Below are positions 41,091 through 49,500 of a stretch of 64,000 nt of DNA, piece by piece. The notes under the pieces were generated by a model. That model was not told the origin of the DNA. It saw only the letters and a program-made list of their open reading frames with translations, and ran no database searches. The position numbers and the translations under genes are program-made. Each line of letters starts with the position of its first letter. Position 1 is the stretch's first letter. This stretch comes from Bradyrhizobiaceae bacterium. GTDB taxonomy: Bacteria > Pseudomonadota > Alphaproteobacteria > Rhizobiales > Xanthobacteraceae. The DNA lies in the NCBI GenBank assembly GCA_020544565.1, contig CP078014.1, forward strand, positions 2,730,016-2,794,015. The letters run 5' to 3'.

Positions 41091-41912
41091 TCAGGACGTG
41101 GCGGCGGACCTCTTTGCGGAGGTGAGGACCACCGACGCCTCGGTCGTCAGCACGCGGAAAGTGAACGTCTCCTGGAAGTAAAGCTCCACGGTGGTGCTCG
41201 AATGGCCGAGATAGCCGATCGACAGGTCCTGGCCGATATCCAGTGCGAAATCACCGCCGCGCGTGGTCATCACGAACGCGCCGTCGATGGCCGGCGCCCA
41301 GATCAATCCGCCATCGACCAGACGCTCGATATGGCGGATCACCGGATAGCCTTCGTCGCTGCCGCCGGTGGCCGCGGTATAGGCTTCGCCGCCGAGCACC
41401 AGCGCATAGGGCCCGTTGCAGCCGGCCAGCCGCAGTTCGCTCACCGCCCGCGCCACGATATCCGGAATGACCTTCACGCTCGCCGGCAGCGCCAGATGCG
41501 CATTGCTGCTGGCCTCGCGGATGCCCTGGATGCCGGCCGCCGCGTAGCCGTCGAAGATGGCGCGGTCCTCGGCGAAGGCGATCCGGCGCGCTGCGTCCTT
41601 GACCGGCGACCAGTCGGAGTCCAGCGCGCCGCGCTCGACATCGTCGATCTGCTGCCGCGACAGCTGGAACGGCACGCGCAGTTCGACCAGCGGCTTGACC
41701 TCGCGCTGTTGCGCCAACACGCCGTCGGCGGGGCCGTTGATCTCGCGCACATGGCCGGTGCCGACTGCCGAGAAATCGACGCCCTTCGCATCCGACACAT
41801 CGACGACGCGACGCGACGCGAGATGACGCTTGAGGGTGCGGGATGCCTCGTCCTCGATCTGGGCCCATGCCTTGTCGGAAATCGGGGCGAGGTGGCGATG
41901 GAGATTGTTCAT
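41091..41912 (-). CDS. Encapsulin shell protein (family 1)
   Basis: A 273-residue family 1 encapsulin (HK97 phage capsid fold, linocin M18-like). Its N-terminus MNNLHRHLAPISDKAWAQIE is the characteristic start; GPADGVLAQQREVKPLVELR, AFAEDRAIFDGYAAAGIQGI and the C-terminal FTFRVLTTEASVVLTS are also typical. Sixty copies usually assemble into a roughly 24-nm T=1 shell in the cytoplasm that packages cargo carrying a short C-terminal peptide. The start lies 3 bases after the DyP peroxidase stop, with AGAGAAGG inside the DyP end as ribosome site. DUF2945 and DUF488 genes follow. Length is slightly above the usual 265 or so residues. Confidence 0.95.
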   Translation of the reverse strand: MNNLHRHLAPISDKAWAQIEDEASRTLKRHLASRRVVDVSDAKGVDFSAVGTGHVREINGPADGVLAQQREVKPLVELRVPFQLSRQQIDDVERGALDSDWSPVKDAARRIAFAEDRAIFDGYAAAGIQGIREASSNAHLALPASVKVIPDIVARAVSELRLAGCNGPYALVLGGEAYTAATGGSDEGYPVIRHIERLVDGGLIWAPAIDGAFVMTTRGGDFALDIGQDLSIGYLGHSSTTVELYFQETFTFRVLTTEASVVLTSAKRSAATS

Positions 41913-41915
41913 GCG

Positions 41916-43010
41916 CTAACCTTCTCTTTTCAAGGAGCCAATTCCGAGCGACCCGTCGCCGCCAGCCGCCGGCGTGCGGGATATGTCGTTGTCCCCGGCG
42001 GCCGGCGTTGGCGCAGGCGCGTCGGACGCGGAGCCCGGGGAGACGGCATCGGCGGACACATTGTCGAGAAACGTTGCAGACGGCACGAAAAACAGCGTGC
42101 CGGTGACGGCCCGGCTGACATCGAGCAGGCGATCATAATTCCCGGCGGGAAGGCCCACGAACATGTTCTCCAGCATCTGCTCGATCGGACGGGGCGAGCG
42201 GGCATAGCCGATGAAATAGGTGCCGAACTCGCCCTTGCCGATCTCGCCGAAGGGCATGTTATCGCGCACGATCTGAAGCTGCCGCCCGTCTTCCTCGATG
42301 TTGGTCAAAACATTGTGCGCGTAAGACGCCTTGACCGCATCGTCCTGCTCGATGTCGGACAGCTTGGCGCGTCCGATGATCCGCTCCTGCTCCTCGACCG
42401 GCTTGGCGTTCCAGCGCGCCAGATCGTGCAGGTATTTCTGGGTGATGACGTAGCTGCCGCCCGCGAACGGCGCATCCTCGTCGCCGATGATGGCGGCATC
42501 GACCGCGTCCTGATCGACCGGGTTCTCGGTGCCATCGACGAAGCCGAGCAGATCGCGGTCGTCGAAATATTTGAAGCCGTGCACCTCGTCGATGACGGTC
42601 ACCGCGCTGCCCAGACGCGACACGATCTGCGCCGCGATCTCGAAGCAGATGTCCATGCGGGTGGAGCGGATGTGCAGAAGAATGTCGCCCGGCGTGGCGA
42701 CGGCGTGATGCACGCCGTTGATTTCCCGAAAGGGATGGAGGTCCTTCGGCCGCGGCGCGCCGAACAGCCGGTCCCAGGCATCCGACCCGAACCCCATCAC
42801 GCAGGACAGCCGCGACTCGAGATCACGAAACCCCACCGCGCGCAGCAGCCCCGACAGATCTGCACAGAGCTGGCGAACGGTGACGTCGTTGTCGCGCCCG
42901 GGATTGATGGTCGCGACCAGAAAGATGGCCGCCTTCGTCAGCTTCGCGACGACCGGCTGTGATACGGCAGGAGGCACGCCCGATTCCCTTAAATCGATCC
43001 GACCCGTCAT
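41916..43010 (-). CDS. Dye-decolorizing peroxidase, encapsulin cargo
   Basis: A 364-residue DyP-type haem peroxidase. The GxxDG motif is GFVDGTENP (Asp159); the proximal haem ligand is predicted at His232 (SYAHNVL), with Arg249 and Asn251 in VRDNMP as distal residues, in the spacing of class B DyPs (Asp to His 73 residues). The catalytic domain ends near residue 318. A Pro/Ala-rich linker follows and the last residues read DGSLGIGSLKREG, the canonical encapsulin-loading peptide. It oxidises bulky substrates with hydrogen peroxide inside the shell. No signal peptide is seen, in line with cytoplasmic packaging. Confidence 0.95.
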   Translation of the reverse strand: MTGRIDLRESGVPPAVSQPVVAKLTKAAIFLVATINPGRDNDVTVRQLCADLSGLLRAVGFRDLESRLSCVMGFGSDAWDRLFGAPRPKDLHPFREINGVHHAVATPGDILLHIRSTRMDICFEIAAQIVSRLGSAVTVIDEVHGFKYFDDRDLLGFVDGTENPVDQDAVDAAIIGDEDAPFAGGSYVITQKYLHDLARWNAKPVEEQERIIGRAKLSDIEQDDAVKASYAHNVLTNIEEDGRQLQIVRDNMPFGEIGKGEFGTYFIGYARSPRPIEQMLENMFVGLPAGNYDRLLDVSRAVTGTLFFVPSATFLDNVSADAVSPGSASDAPAPTPAAGDNDISRTPAAGGDGSLGIGSLKREG

Positions 43011-43202
43011 GCGCAGCGCACCCGCATGCGCGGCTTCCGCAGCCTGTCCGGGATGTTCCAGTTCCCGATCTTTAACAGGAGAATGGCCCGGTTTGCATCA
43101 GATCATTTTATGGGAATGCAGACCGATCCTGCAATGCAGGCCGGCGCCGGCGTCACGTCCGCGGAGCGGACAAGCCACCGCTCCGCTCCAACGTGCAGGC
43201 GT

Positions 43203-43397
43203 TCAATCCATATCGCGGAATGCGTGGCCGTTGGCCTTGACCTCCGCCGCAACGCTCTCCGGCACAAGATCTTGCGCCGCTGTTCCGTCGAAAACCCAAT
43301 CGCCCTTGTCCGCGAGATCGGGAAGGTTTGTGCCTTTGCGCACATAAAGCCCGACCGCCTGTTTCTTCGCATTGAGGTAGAGATCATATTCGTCCAT
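43203..43397 (-). CDS. Small hypothetical protein
   Basis: A 64-residue protein starting MDEYDLYLNAKKQAVGLYVR, with ATG 43397 preceded by GGGAAGG. It contains KGTNLPDLADKGDWVFDGTA and AAEVKANGHAF. I recognise no named domain, although short proteins with a LYLNAKKQAVGLYVRKG-like start occur as unnamed conserved proteins in rhizobia. It lies between the DUF2171 gene and the DyP gene on the same strand, 192 bases from DyP. Confidence 0.7.
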   Translation of the reverse strand: MDEYDLYLNAKKQAVGLYVRKGTNLPDLADKGDWVFDGTAAQDLVPESVAAEVKANGHAFRDMD

Positions 43398-43491
43398 CGA
43401 ACAACCTTCCCTGTTCGGGCTGCGCATGCGCGGCTGCGAAGCGACGGCCCATCACTGCCGGTCGCTCGCCGCTGCGGTCACAAAGCCGCGC

Positions 43492-43749
43492 TTATCCCAG
43501 CTTGACGGGGCGTCCCGACGCCTCTTCCTCAAGCGTGACGGCGACGTCCGCATTGGCGGACAGACGCACCTTGTCACCCTCGACACCGGCGACGAACCCC
43601 ATCTCGACATAGTGATGATGCCCTTCGTGCCGCCCGAAACCGTCACTCTTTTTGAGCTTGATGCGATTGTCCTCGATCCGGTCCACGGTGCCGACATGAA
43701 CGCCGTCGGCGCCGATGACTTCCATGTTCTCCTTCACCTTGCCCGTCAT
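43492..43749 (-). CDS. DUF2171 family protein
   Basis: An 85-residue protein of the DUF2171 (PRC-barrel-like) type: KENMEVIGADGVHVGTVDRI, EDNRIKLKKSDGFGRHEGHH and YVEMGFVAGVEGDKVRLSAN. Such proteins are common in stress-induced loci; the biochemical role is unknown. ATG 43749 is preceded by GGGAGAACGAG; the open upstream extension is not conserved. A sigma-EcfG-type promoter lies at 43811-43836, about 62 bases before the start, suggesting general-stress control. Confidence 0.85.
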   Translation of the reverse strand: MTGKVKENMEVIGADGVHVGTVDRIEDNRIKLKKSDGFGRHEGHHHYVEMGFVAGVEGDKVRLSANADVAVTLEEEASGRPVKLG

Positions 43750-43810
43750 CTCGTTCTCCCTCGCTGCGCATGGCCCGAAAGCGAGCCAGGCGAATTCCGG
43801 CAGGGAGACT

Positions 43811-43836
43811 AACGTCGCTTGAGGTCGCCTGGTTCC
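43811..43836 (-). promoter_or_regulatory. Sigma-EcfG-type general stress promoter
   Basis: On the minus strand GGAAC (43836-43832), 17 bases, then CGTT (43814-43811) matches the EcfG consensus GGAAC-N16/18-CGTT exactly. It points at the DUF2171 gene and possibly drives genes further on. EcfG controls the general stress response of Rhizobiales. Confidence 0.7.
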
Positions 43837-43897
43837 AGGGAGGTTGTCCTGAGGCACCGGACCGGCCTGCTCCATGAGCGGACGCGCAAACGTCGGC

Positions 43898-44287
43898 TCA
43901 CTCCAGGCAAACCACCGCCTCGATCTCGACCATCATCCGCGGGTCGATCAACCGGCTGACCTCGACAAGCGTCGAGGCCGGCCGCTCCACGAAGAACGGA
44001 TACCGGATATCGCGCGTTTCGGTGTTGAACACGTCGATGCTGGTGGTGAAGATCGTGAACTTGACGACCTGGCTGAACGACGCCCCGGCGGCGGCCAGCA
44101 CATCGCCCAGATTGGCGAAGCACTGCGCCGTCTGCGCGCGAATGTCGCCCTCGCCGACGACATCGCCATCCGCGTTCCTGGAGGTGATGCCCGCCGTGTA
44201 CAGCATGCGCCCCGACGCCACCACGCCCAGGGAGAACGGCACCTTCTTTTCATAACCCTTGTTCAGGACCAGAGAATTCTTGGGCAT
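43898..44287 (-). CDS. Rid-family (YjgF/YER057c/UK114) protein 1
   Basis: A 129-residue RidA-fold protein: LYTAGITSRNADGDVVGEGD, AQCFANLGDVLAAAGASFS and VEVSRLIDPRMMVEIEAVV. Classical RidA hydrolyses reactive enamine/imine intermediates with a catalytic Arg at position 105; here the corresponding residue in ERPASTLVEV is Ser105. It therefore belongs to a Rid subfamily lacking the Arg and its activity is uncertain. ATG 44287 is preceded by GGAGG. It follows the second Rid gene by 71 bases. Confidence 0.88.
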   Translation of the reverse strand: MPKNSLVLNKGYEKKVPFSLGVVASGRMLYTAGITSRNADGDVVGEGDIRAQTAQCFANLGDVLAAAGASFSQVVKFTIFTTSIDVFNTETRDIRYPFFVERPASTLVEVSRLIDPRMMVEIEAVVCLE

Positions 44288-44358
44288 TGGATCGCCTCCC
44301 CCCACGATTTCGAATATCGCGGTTTCCAAGCGTGACGGGCGCGAGCAACCGCGACAGC

Positions 44359-44790
44359 TCAGTCCCGCATCGCGATGGCTTCGACTTCGAGCAGCAGGTC
44401 GGGCCGGGCGAGCGAGGAGACCCCGACCATGGTGCTCGCCGGCACTTGCCCGGGCCCAAAGAATGGCTGCCGGGCCTCGCGAATGATGACGGCCTTGTCG
44501 GGCGACAGGTCGCGGACAAAAAGCACGGTCTTGACCACGTCGGACATCGACGCGCCGGCCCCGGCCAGAGCCTTCTGGATGTTTTCGTAGACCTGCCGGG
44601 TCTGCGCGGCAAGATCGCCGACGCCGACGACGGCGCCGGTGGCATCATAGGCCACCTGCCCCGAGACATGGATCGTGGTGCGGTGGGTCGATGTCACCAC
44701 ATGGGCGAAGCCGTTCGGGCTGGTCATCCCGGGGGGATTGATCCGCGTGTTCGTGGGTGCCTGTTGCGCCGGTCCGGCCTGCGTGTCCAT
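44359..44790 (-). CDS. Rid-family (YjgF/YER057c/UK114) protein 2
   Basis: A 143-residue Rid-fold protein with HVSGQVAYDATGAVVGVGDL, YENIQKALAGAGASMSDVVK and LLLEVEAIAMRD. Residue 119 in VPASTMVGVSSL is Ser where RidA has its catalytic Arg, as in its neighbour. The N-terminus is about 15 residues longer than usual (Gln/Pro-rich). It is encoded between the Fe-S protein and Rid protein 1, all on the minus strand, so a heteromeric assembly or a shared pathway is possible. Confidence 0.88.
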   Translation of the reverse strand: MDTQAGPAQQAPTNTRINPPGMTSPNGFAHVVTSTHRTTIHVSGQVAYDATGAVVGVGDLAAQTRQVYENIQKALAGAGASMSDVVKTVLFVRDLSPDKAVIIREARQPFFGPGQVPASTMVGVSSLARPDLLLEVEAIAMRD

Positions 44791-44885
44791 TCGTATCTCC
44801 TTGTCCCGTTATGGCGAAGAATTCACTCCAAGGCGCGTCATGACTGATGCTCCAGGCGTTCGCCCTGCCGGGCGCGGCATGCGCG

Positions 44886-46202
44886 TCAGCGCGCGAAGCT
44901 GCACAGGCCGCCGCGGAATTCCGCCGACGTGAACACCTCCGGCAGAACCGCCGCCAGTTCGTCGAGATCGATATCGATTCCATTCGCCTTCAGCATCGGC
45001 GCGGCCTCCCGCGCGATCTCGCGCCAGTCGTCGATCAGGCGGAAGGGCTCCACCGTGTCGCGACAGGGCTCGGCGCCCATGGCCTGAACCAGCAGCTCGG
45101 TGAAATTGACGACGGCGAAGCCGTGCTTCCTGCCGTCGGTCGCGAGTTGCAGGTGGCAGGGATGGAACAGCGACACCAGTGCGTCGACATCGTCGCGCTG
45201 GCTGAGCCTGATCGTCTCCGCGCGCTGGTGGGCCTTCAGTTCCGGCGACCGGTTGGAGCCGGACGCCCCGCAGGTATAGCCGGCCTCCTCCGCGACCTCG
45301 ACGATGGTGAGCCCGGGGATGCACCTCAGAAGGCGCAGCACGTTGTTTCCGATATCGTCCATGCCGGCATGGGTATGGACCACGACGCGCTTGTCGATCG
45401 GCCGGATAAAGCGCTTTTTCAGGTCCGCTTCATGCTCGGTCAGGAATGTCGTGATGTGATCCAGATCGAACTTGACCTGCCTGTAGCCCTTGATGGTCTC
45501 GCCGAGATGCAACTGGCACGACGGGCACCAGCTCAGCACCTTGTCGGGCGAGAAGTCTCCGAATTTGGTCAAGGTCTGCTCGGTCACGCGACCGCCCTTG
45601 GCGACTTCGCCTTCCCACTTGCTGTGCACGATGCCGCAGCACGCGGCCGGGCCTCCCATCACCTCGTAATCGATATCCAGTTCGTCCAGAATCGTCATCA
45701 CGTTGAACAGCACGTGCGGCGTTCTGATCGGATTGCATCCGGTGTAGAAGATGACATCGGCCTCGCGCGCCCGAGGCGGCCTCAACAGACGCGCGACGTC
45801 GCTCGGAATGAGCTGCATCGACACCATGATGCGGATGGCGCGGGCCATTTTCCGGAAGGTGTGGGGCGTCGGGTTGTCCGTCTTCGAGACTTTCGAGAAC
45901 GCCAGCGTCACCATGCGGCGCGGGTTGACGCTTTCCGGGCAGGCCGGGATGCAATCCCCGCAGCCGTTGCACTGGCTGAGCCACGTCGCCGAGGCTGCCG
46001 GCATCGGCGTCGCGTGGACCATGTAGTCGAGCAGGCCCGTCACCACGGCGGAGGGATCGGCGTCGGCGAGACCCGGCGCATACGGCACCACGGGGCAGGC
46101 CTCGACGCATTTGCCGCAGCGGGTGCAGGCGGCGAGGATCCCGTCCCACGTTTTCGCGGTGTAGTCCTCCAGCGTCAGGTCGGCAGACAGAGCCTGGTTC
46201 AT
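44886..46202 (-). CDS. HdrD/GlpC-like (Fe-S)-binding protein
   Basis: A 438-residue cytoplasmic or membrane-associated iron-sulfur protein. Two 4Fe-4S ferredoxin motifs are CTRCGKCVEACP (Cys26, 29, 32, 36) and CNGCGDCIPACPE (Cys78, 81, 84, 88). A CCG domain follows with Cys156, CCG at 188-190 and CPSC at 226-229, which in HdrB/HdrD binds a non-cubane cluster. The second CCG domain (about 271-360) is degenerate: HTHAG, TCGASG and HPCH replace the full Cys set. Homologues transfer electrons in heterodisulfide, glycerol-3-phosphate or sulfur metabolism. No flavin or haem partner is encoded next to it. ATG 46202 follows GGAGAA. Confidence 0.85.
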   Translation of the reverse strand: MNQALSADLTLEDYTAKTWDGILAACTRCGKCVEACPVVPYAPGLADADPSAVVTGLLDYMVHATPMPAASATWLSQCNGCGDCIPACPESVNPRRMVTLAFSKVSKTDNPTPHTFRKMARAIRIMVSMQLIPSDVARLLRPPRAREADVIFYTGCNPIRTPHVLFNVMTILDELDIDYEVMGGPAACCGIVHSKWEGEVAKGGRVTEQTLTKFGDFSPDKVLSWCPSCQLHLGETIKGYRQVKFDLDHITTFLTEHEADLKKRFIRPIDKRVVVHTHAGMDDIGNNVLRLLRCIPGLTIVEVAEEAGYTCGASGSNRSPELKAHQRAETIRLSQRDDVDALVSLFHPCHLQLATDGRKHGFAVVNFTELLVQAMGAEPCRDTVEPFRLIDDWREIAREAAPMLKANGIDIDLDELAAVLPEVFTSAEFRGGLCSFAR

Positions 46203-46504
46203 GGATTTTCTCCTGACCCGACCCGTGGTTGCCGGCGCGTGCATGATTGCCTACCCGCGGCCTGCTGCGCCGGCGTCAACCCGGGTTTGGCGTGATCATG
46301 ACGATGGATGGATGGGATTTCCAGAGCCGTTTATCCCGGCGGGTCCCGAATCGTTCTCCGTTCCGGAACGATTCCTCCGTTCGCCGGCGGAGCCCGCCGT
46401 CGCGGCGGCCGGAAAGCCGTTTCGCTTCAGCAGGTTCTGCCGGTCGCACGGCCTTCCGGGGGCATCGAGGCACGCCCCCGAAAATCTGCCGCTTCCGCTT
46501 CCTT
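46203..46504. promoter_or_regulatory. Intergenic region with palindromes before the Fe-S gene
   Basis: The 302-base gap between the RND pump and the Fe-S gene contains no gene. A perfect 12-bp palindrome CGTTCCGGAACG (46359-46370) is nested in a 9-bp inverted repeat GAATCGTTC/GAACGATTC (46348-46374), a likely regulator site. A hairpin CGGGGGC/GCCCCCG lies at 46457-46480, just beyond the end of the RND gene, without a T-run. Confidence 0.45.
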
Positions 46505-49500
46505 CTAAGCGCTGCGGCCGGGCGCTCGATCGCCCCGCAGCACGATATAGATCGCCGGGATCACCAGCACGGTGAGCGCCGTCGATGACGCAAGGCCGAA
46601 CAAGAGCGAGATCGCCAAGCCCTGGAAGATGGGATCGGTGAGGATCACCGCCGCGCCGATCATCGCGGCGATCGCGGTCAGCAGGATCGGCTTGAAGCGG
46701 ATGGCGCCGGCTTCCAGCAACACGTCGAGCAGCGGCTGGCCGGGCCGGCGCGCATGACGGATGAAGTCCACCAGCAGGATCGAGTTGCGCACGATGATGC
46801 CGGCGAGCGCGATGAAGCCGATCATGGACGTGGCCGTGAACGGCGCATTGAACAGCCAGTGGCCCAGCACGATGCCGATGAAGGTCAGCGGGATCGGCGT
46901 GAGGATCACCAGCGGCAGCTTGAACGAGCCGAACTGCGCGACCACGAGGATGTAGATGCCGAGGATCGCCACCATGAAGGCCGCGCCCATGTCGCGGAAG
47001 GTCACCCAGGTCACCTCCCACTCGCCATCCCACAGCAGCGTCGCCCGGGTCTCGTCGTCCGGCTGGCCGTGCAGCCTGATGACGGGCTTCGGCAGGTTGC
47101 CCCAGTCGATCCGGTCGATCGCCTCCTGCACCGCGAGCATGCCGTAGATCGGCGCTTCATAGGCGCCGGCCAGCTCCGCCGTCACCATCTCGGCGGGACG
47201 GCTGTTGTGGCGGAAGATCGGAAAGGACGCCGGCTCGCGCACGACGCTGACGACGTCGCCGAGTTCGACCACGCCGCGCCCGCCGGGCAAGGCATTGGCC
47301 GGCACCGGCGTGGTCAGCGCCCGCTGATCCATCACCGTATCCGTCTTCGGCAGCGCGAGGCGGATGGCGATCGGGGTCCGGCCGCCGCCGCGGTGGGAAT
47401 AGCCGACGGTGACGCCGCCATAGAGATAGCGCAGCGTGTCATACACGTCCGACTGCTCGACCTTGTAGTATTCGAGCTTGTCCTGATCGATCGCGACGCG
47501 CAGGCGCTCCGGCTGGTTGCGATAGCTGTCCTCGACATCGACGATGAACGGAACGCTCAGGAATGCCTCGCGGACCTTGGCCGTTACCGCGCGCCGCGTC
47601 TGCGGATCCGGCCCGTAAATTTCCGCCAGCAGGGTGCCGAGCACCGGCGGGCCGGGCGGCGGCTCGACCACCTTCAGAATGGAGCCGTCCGGCAGATCGA
47701 GGCCTTTGAGACGCTGGCGGATGTCGAGCGCGATCGCGTGGCTGGCGCGCGAACGCTGGCCCTTCTCCAGCAGATTGATCGCGACGTCGCCCTGCTCGGG
47801 ATTGGCGCGCAGATAATAGTGCCGCACCAGCCCGTTGAAATCGAACGGCGCGGCGGCGCCGGCGAAGGTCTGGAACGAGACGATTTCCGGCACGCCCGCG
47901 AGCCGGTCGACGATCGCCTGCAGGGCGCGGTCGGTATCCTCGACCGAAGCGCCTTTCGGCAGATCGAGCACGACCTGCAGATTGGCCTTGTTGTCGAACG
48001 GCAGCAGCTTCACCGTGACGTGCTTGGTGTAGAACATTCCGAGCGACGCCACGGTGGCGAGGCCGACGCCGAGAAGGAAAATCCACGCCCGCCGGCGCGT
48101 CGCCAGAACGGGCTTCGCCACCGCGACATACAGGCGACCGAGACGCCCGCCGCCGGCGCTCTCGTGGTGGCCGCCGCCGGCCTGGTCCTTGCCCAGCTTC
48201 ATCATCAGCCACGGCGTCAGCATCACCGCGACGAAGAAGGAGAACAGCATCGCCGCCGAGGCGTTGGCCGGGATCGGGCTCATGTAAGGGCCCATCATGC
48301 CCGAGACGAACAGCATGGGCAGCAGCGCCGCCACCACCGTCAGGGTGGCGACGATGGTCGGGTTGCCGACCTCGGCGACGGCGTCGATCGCCGCCTGGGC
48401 GCGCGGGCGGCCGTCATGCATCGCCCAATGGCGCGAGATATTCTCGATCACCACGATGGCGTCGTCGACCAGAATGCCGATCGAGAAGATCAGCGCGAAC
48501 AGGCTGACGCGGTTGAGCGTATAGCCCATGATCCAGGACGCGAACAGCGTGAGCAGGATGGTGGTCGGAATGACGACGGCCACCACCAGCGCCTCGCGCC
48601 AGCCGATGGCGAAGGCGACGAGAATCACGATCGACACCGTCGCCAGGCCGAGATGGAACAGCAGCTCGTTGGCCTTCTCGTTGGCGGTCTCGCCGTAGTT
48701 GCGCGTGACCGTCATCTCCACGTCGCTGGGAAAGATCTGGCCGCGCACATGCTCCAGCCGGTTGACGATCTCCTCGGCGATGACCACCGCATTGGTGCCA
48801 GGGCGCTTGGCGATGGCCAGCGAAACGGACGGCGTGCGCACGAGCTGGCCCGCCACCGGGCGAATATCGGTCACGCGGCTCTCAGTCGGGGATGTCGCCA
48901 GCACGACACGGGCGACGTCGCGGACATAGACGGGACGGCCGTCGCGCGCGGTGAGCAGGAGATTGCCGATCTCCGGAAGCGACTGCAGCGTCTGGCCGGC
49001 GATGATGGCGCGCTGCTGGGTGTCCTCCCGCACCGCCCCGATCCGGAACGAGCGATTGGCGCCTTCGATCTTGGCGGCGAGCTGCTGCAGGGTGATGCCG
49101 TAAAGCGAGAGCTTGTCCGGGTCCGGCTCGACGCGGAACTGCTCCGGCTGCTCGCCGACGATGTAGGTGAGGCCGATATCCGGCAGCTTCGACACCTCGA
49201 CCTGCAACTCGCGGGCAAGCCGCGTCAGGTCGTTGGCGGTCCAGCGCGCGGCCGCTTCGGGGGTCGGACGCAGCGTCACCACCACGATCGCGACATCGTC
49301 GATGCCGCGGCCGACGATGAGCGGCTCAGGAATCCCGACCGGGATGCGATGCATGTTGGCGCGGACCTTCTCGTGCACGCGCAGAATGGCGGCGTCGGGA
49401 TTGGTGCCGACCTTGAAGCGCGCGGTGACGACGGTGCCGTCGTCCTGGGTCTGCGAATAGACGTGATCGACGTCGGTGATGCTCTTGACGATGGTCTCGA

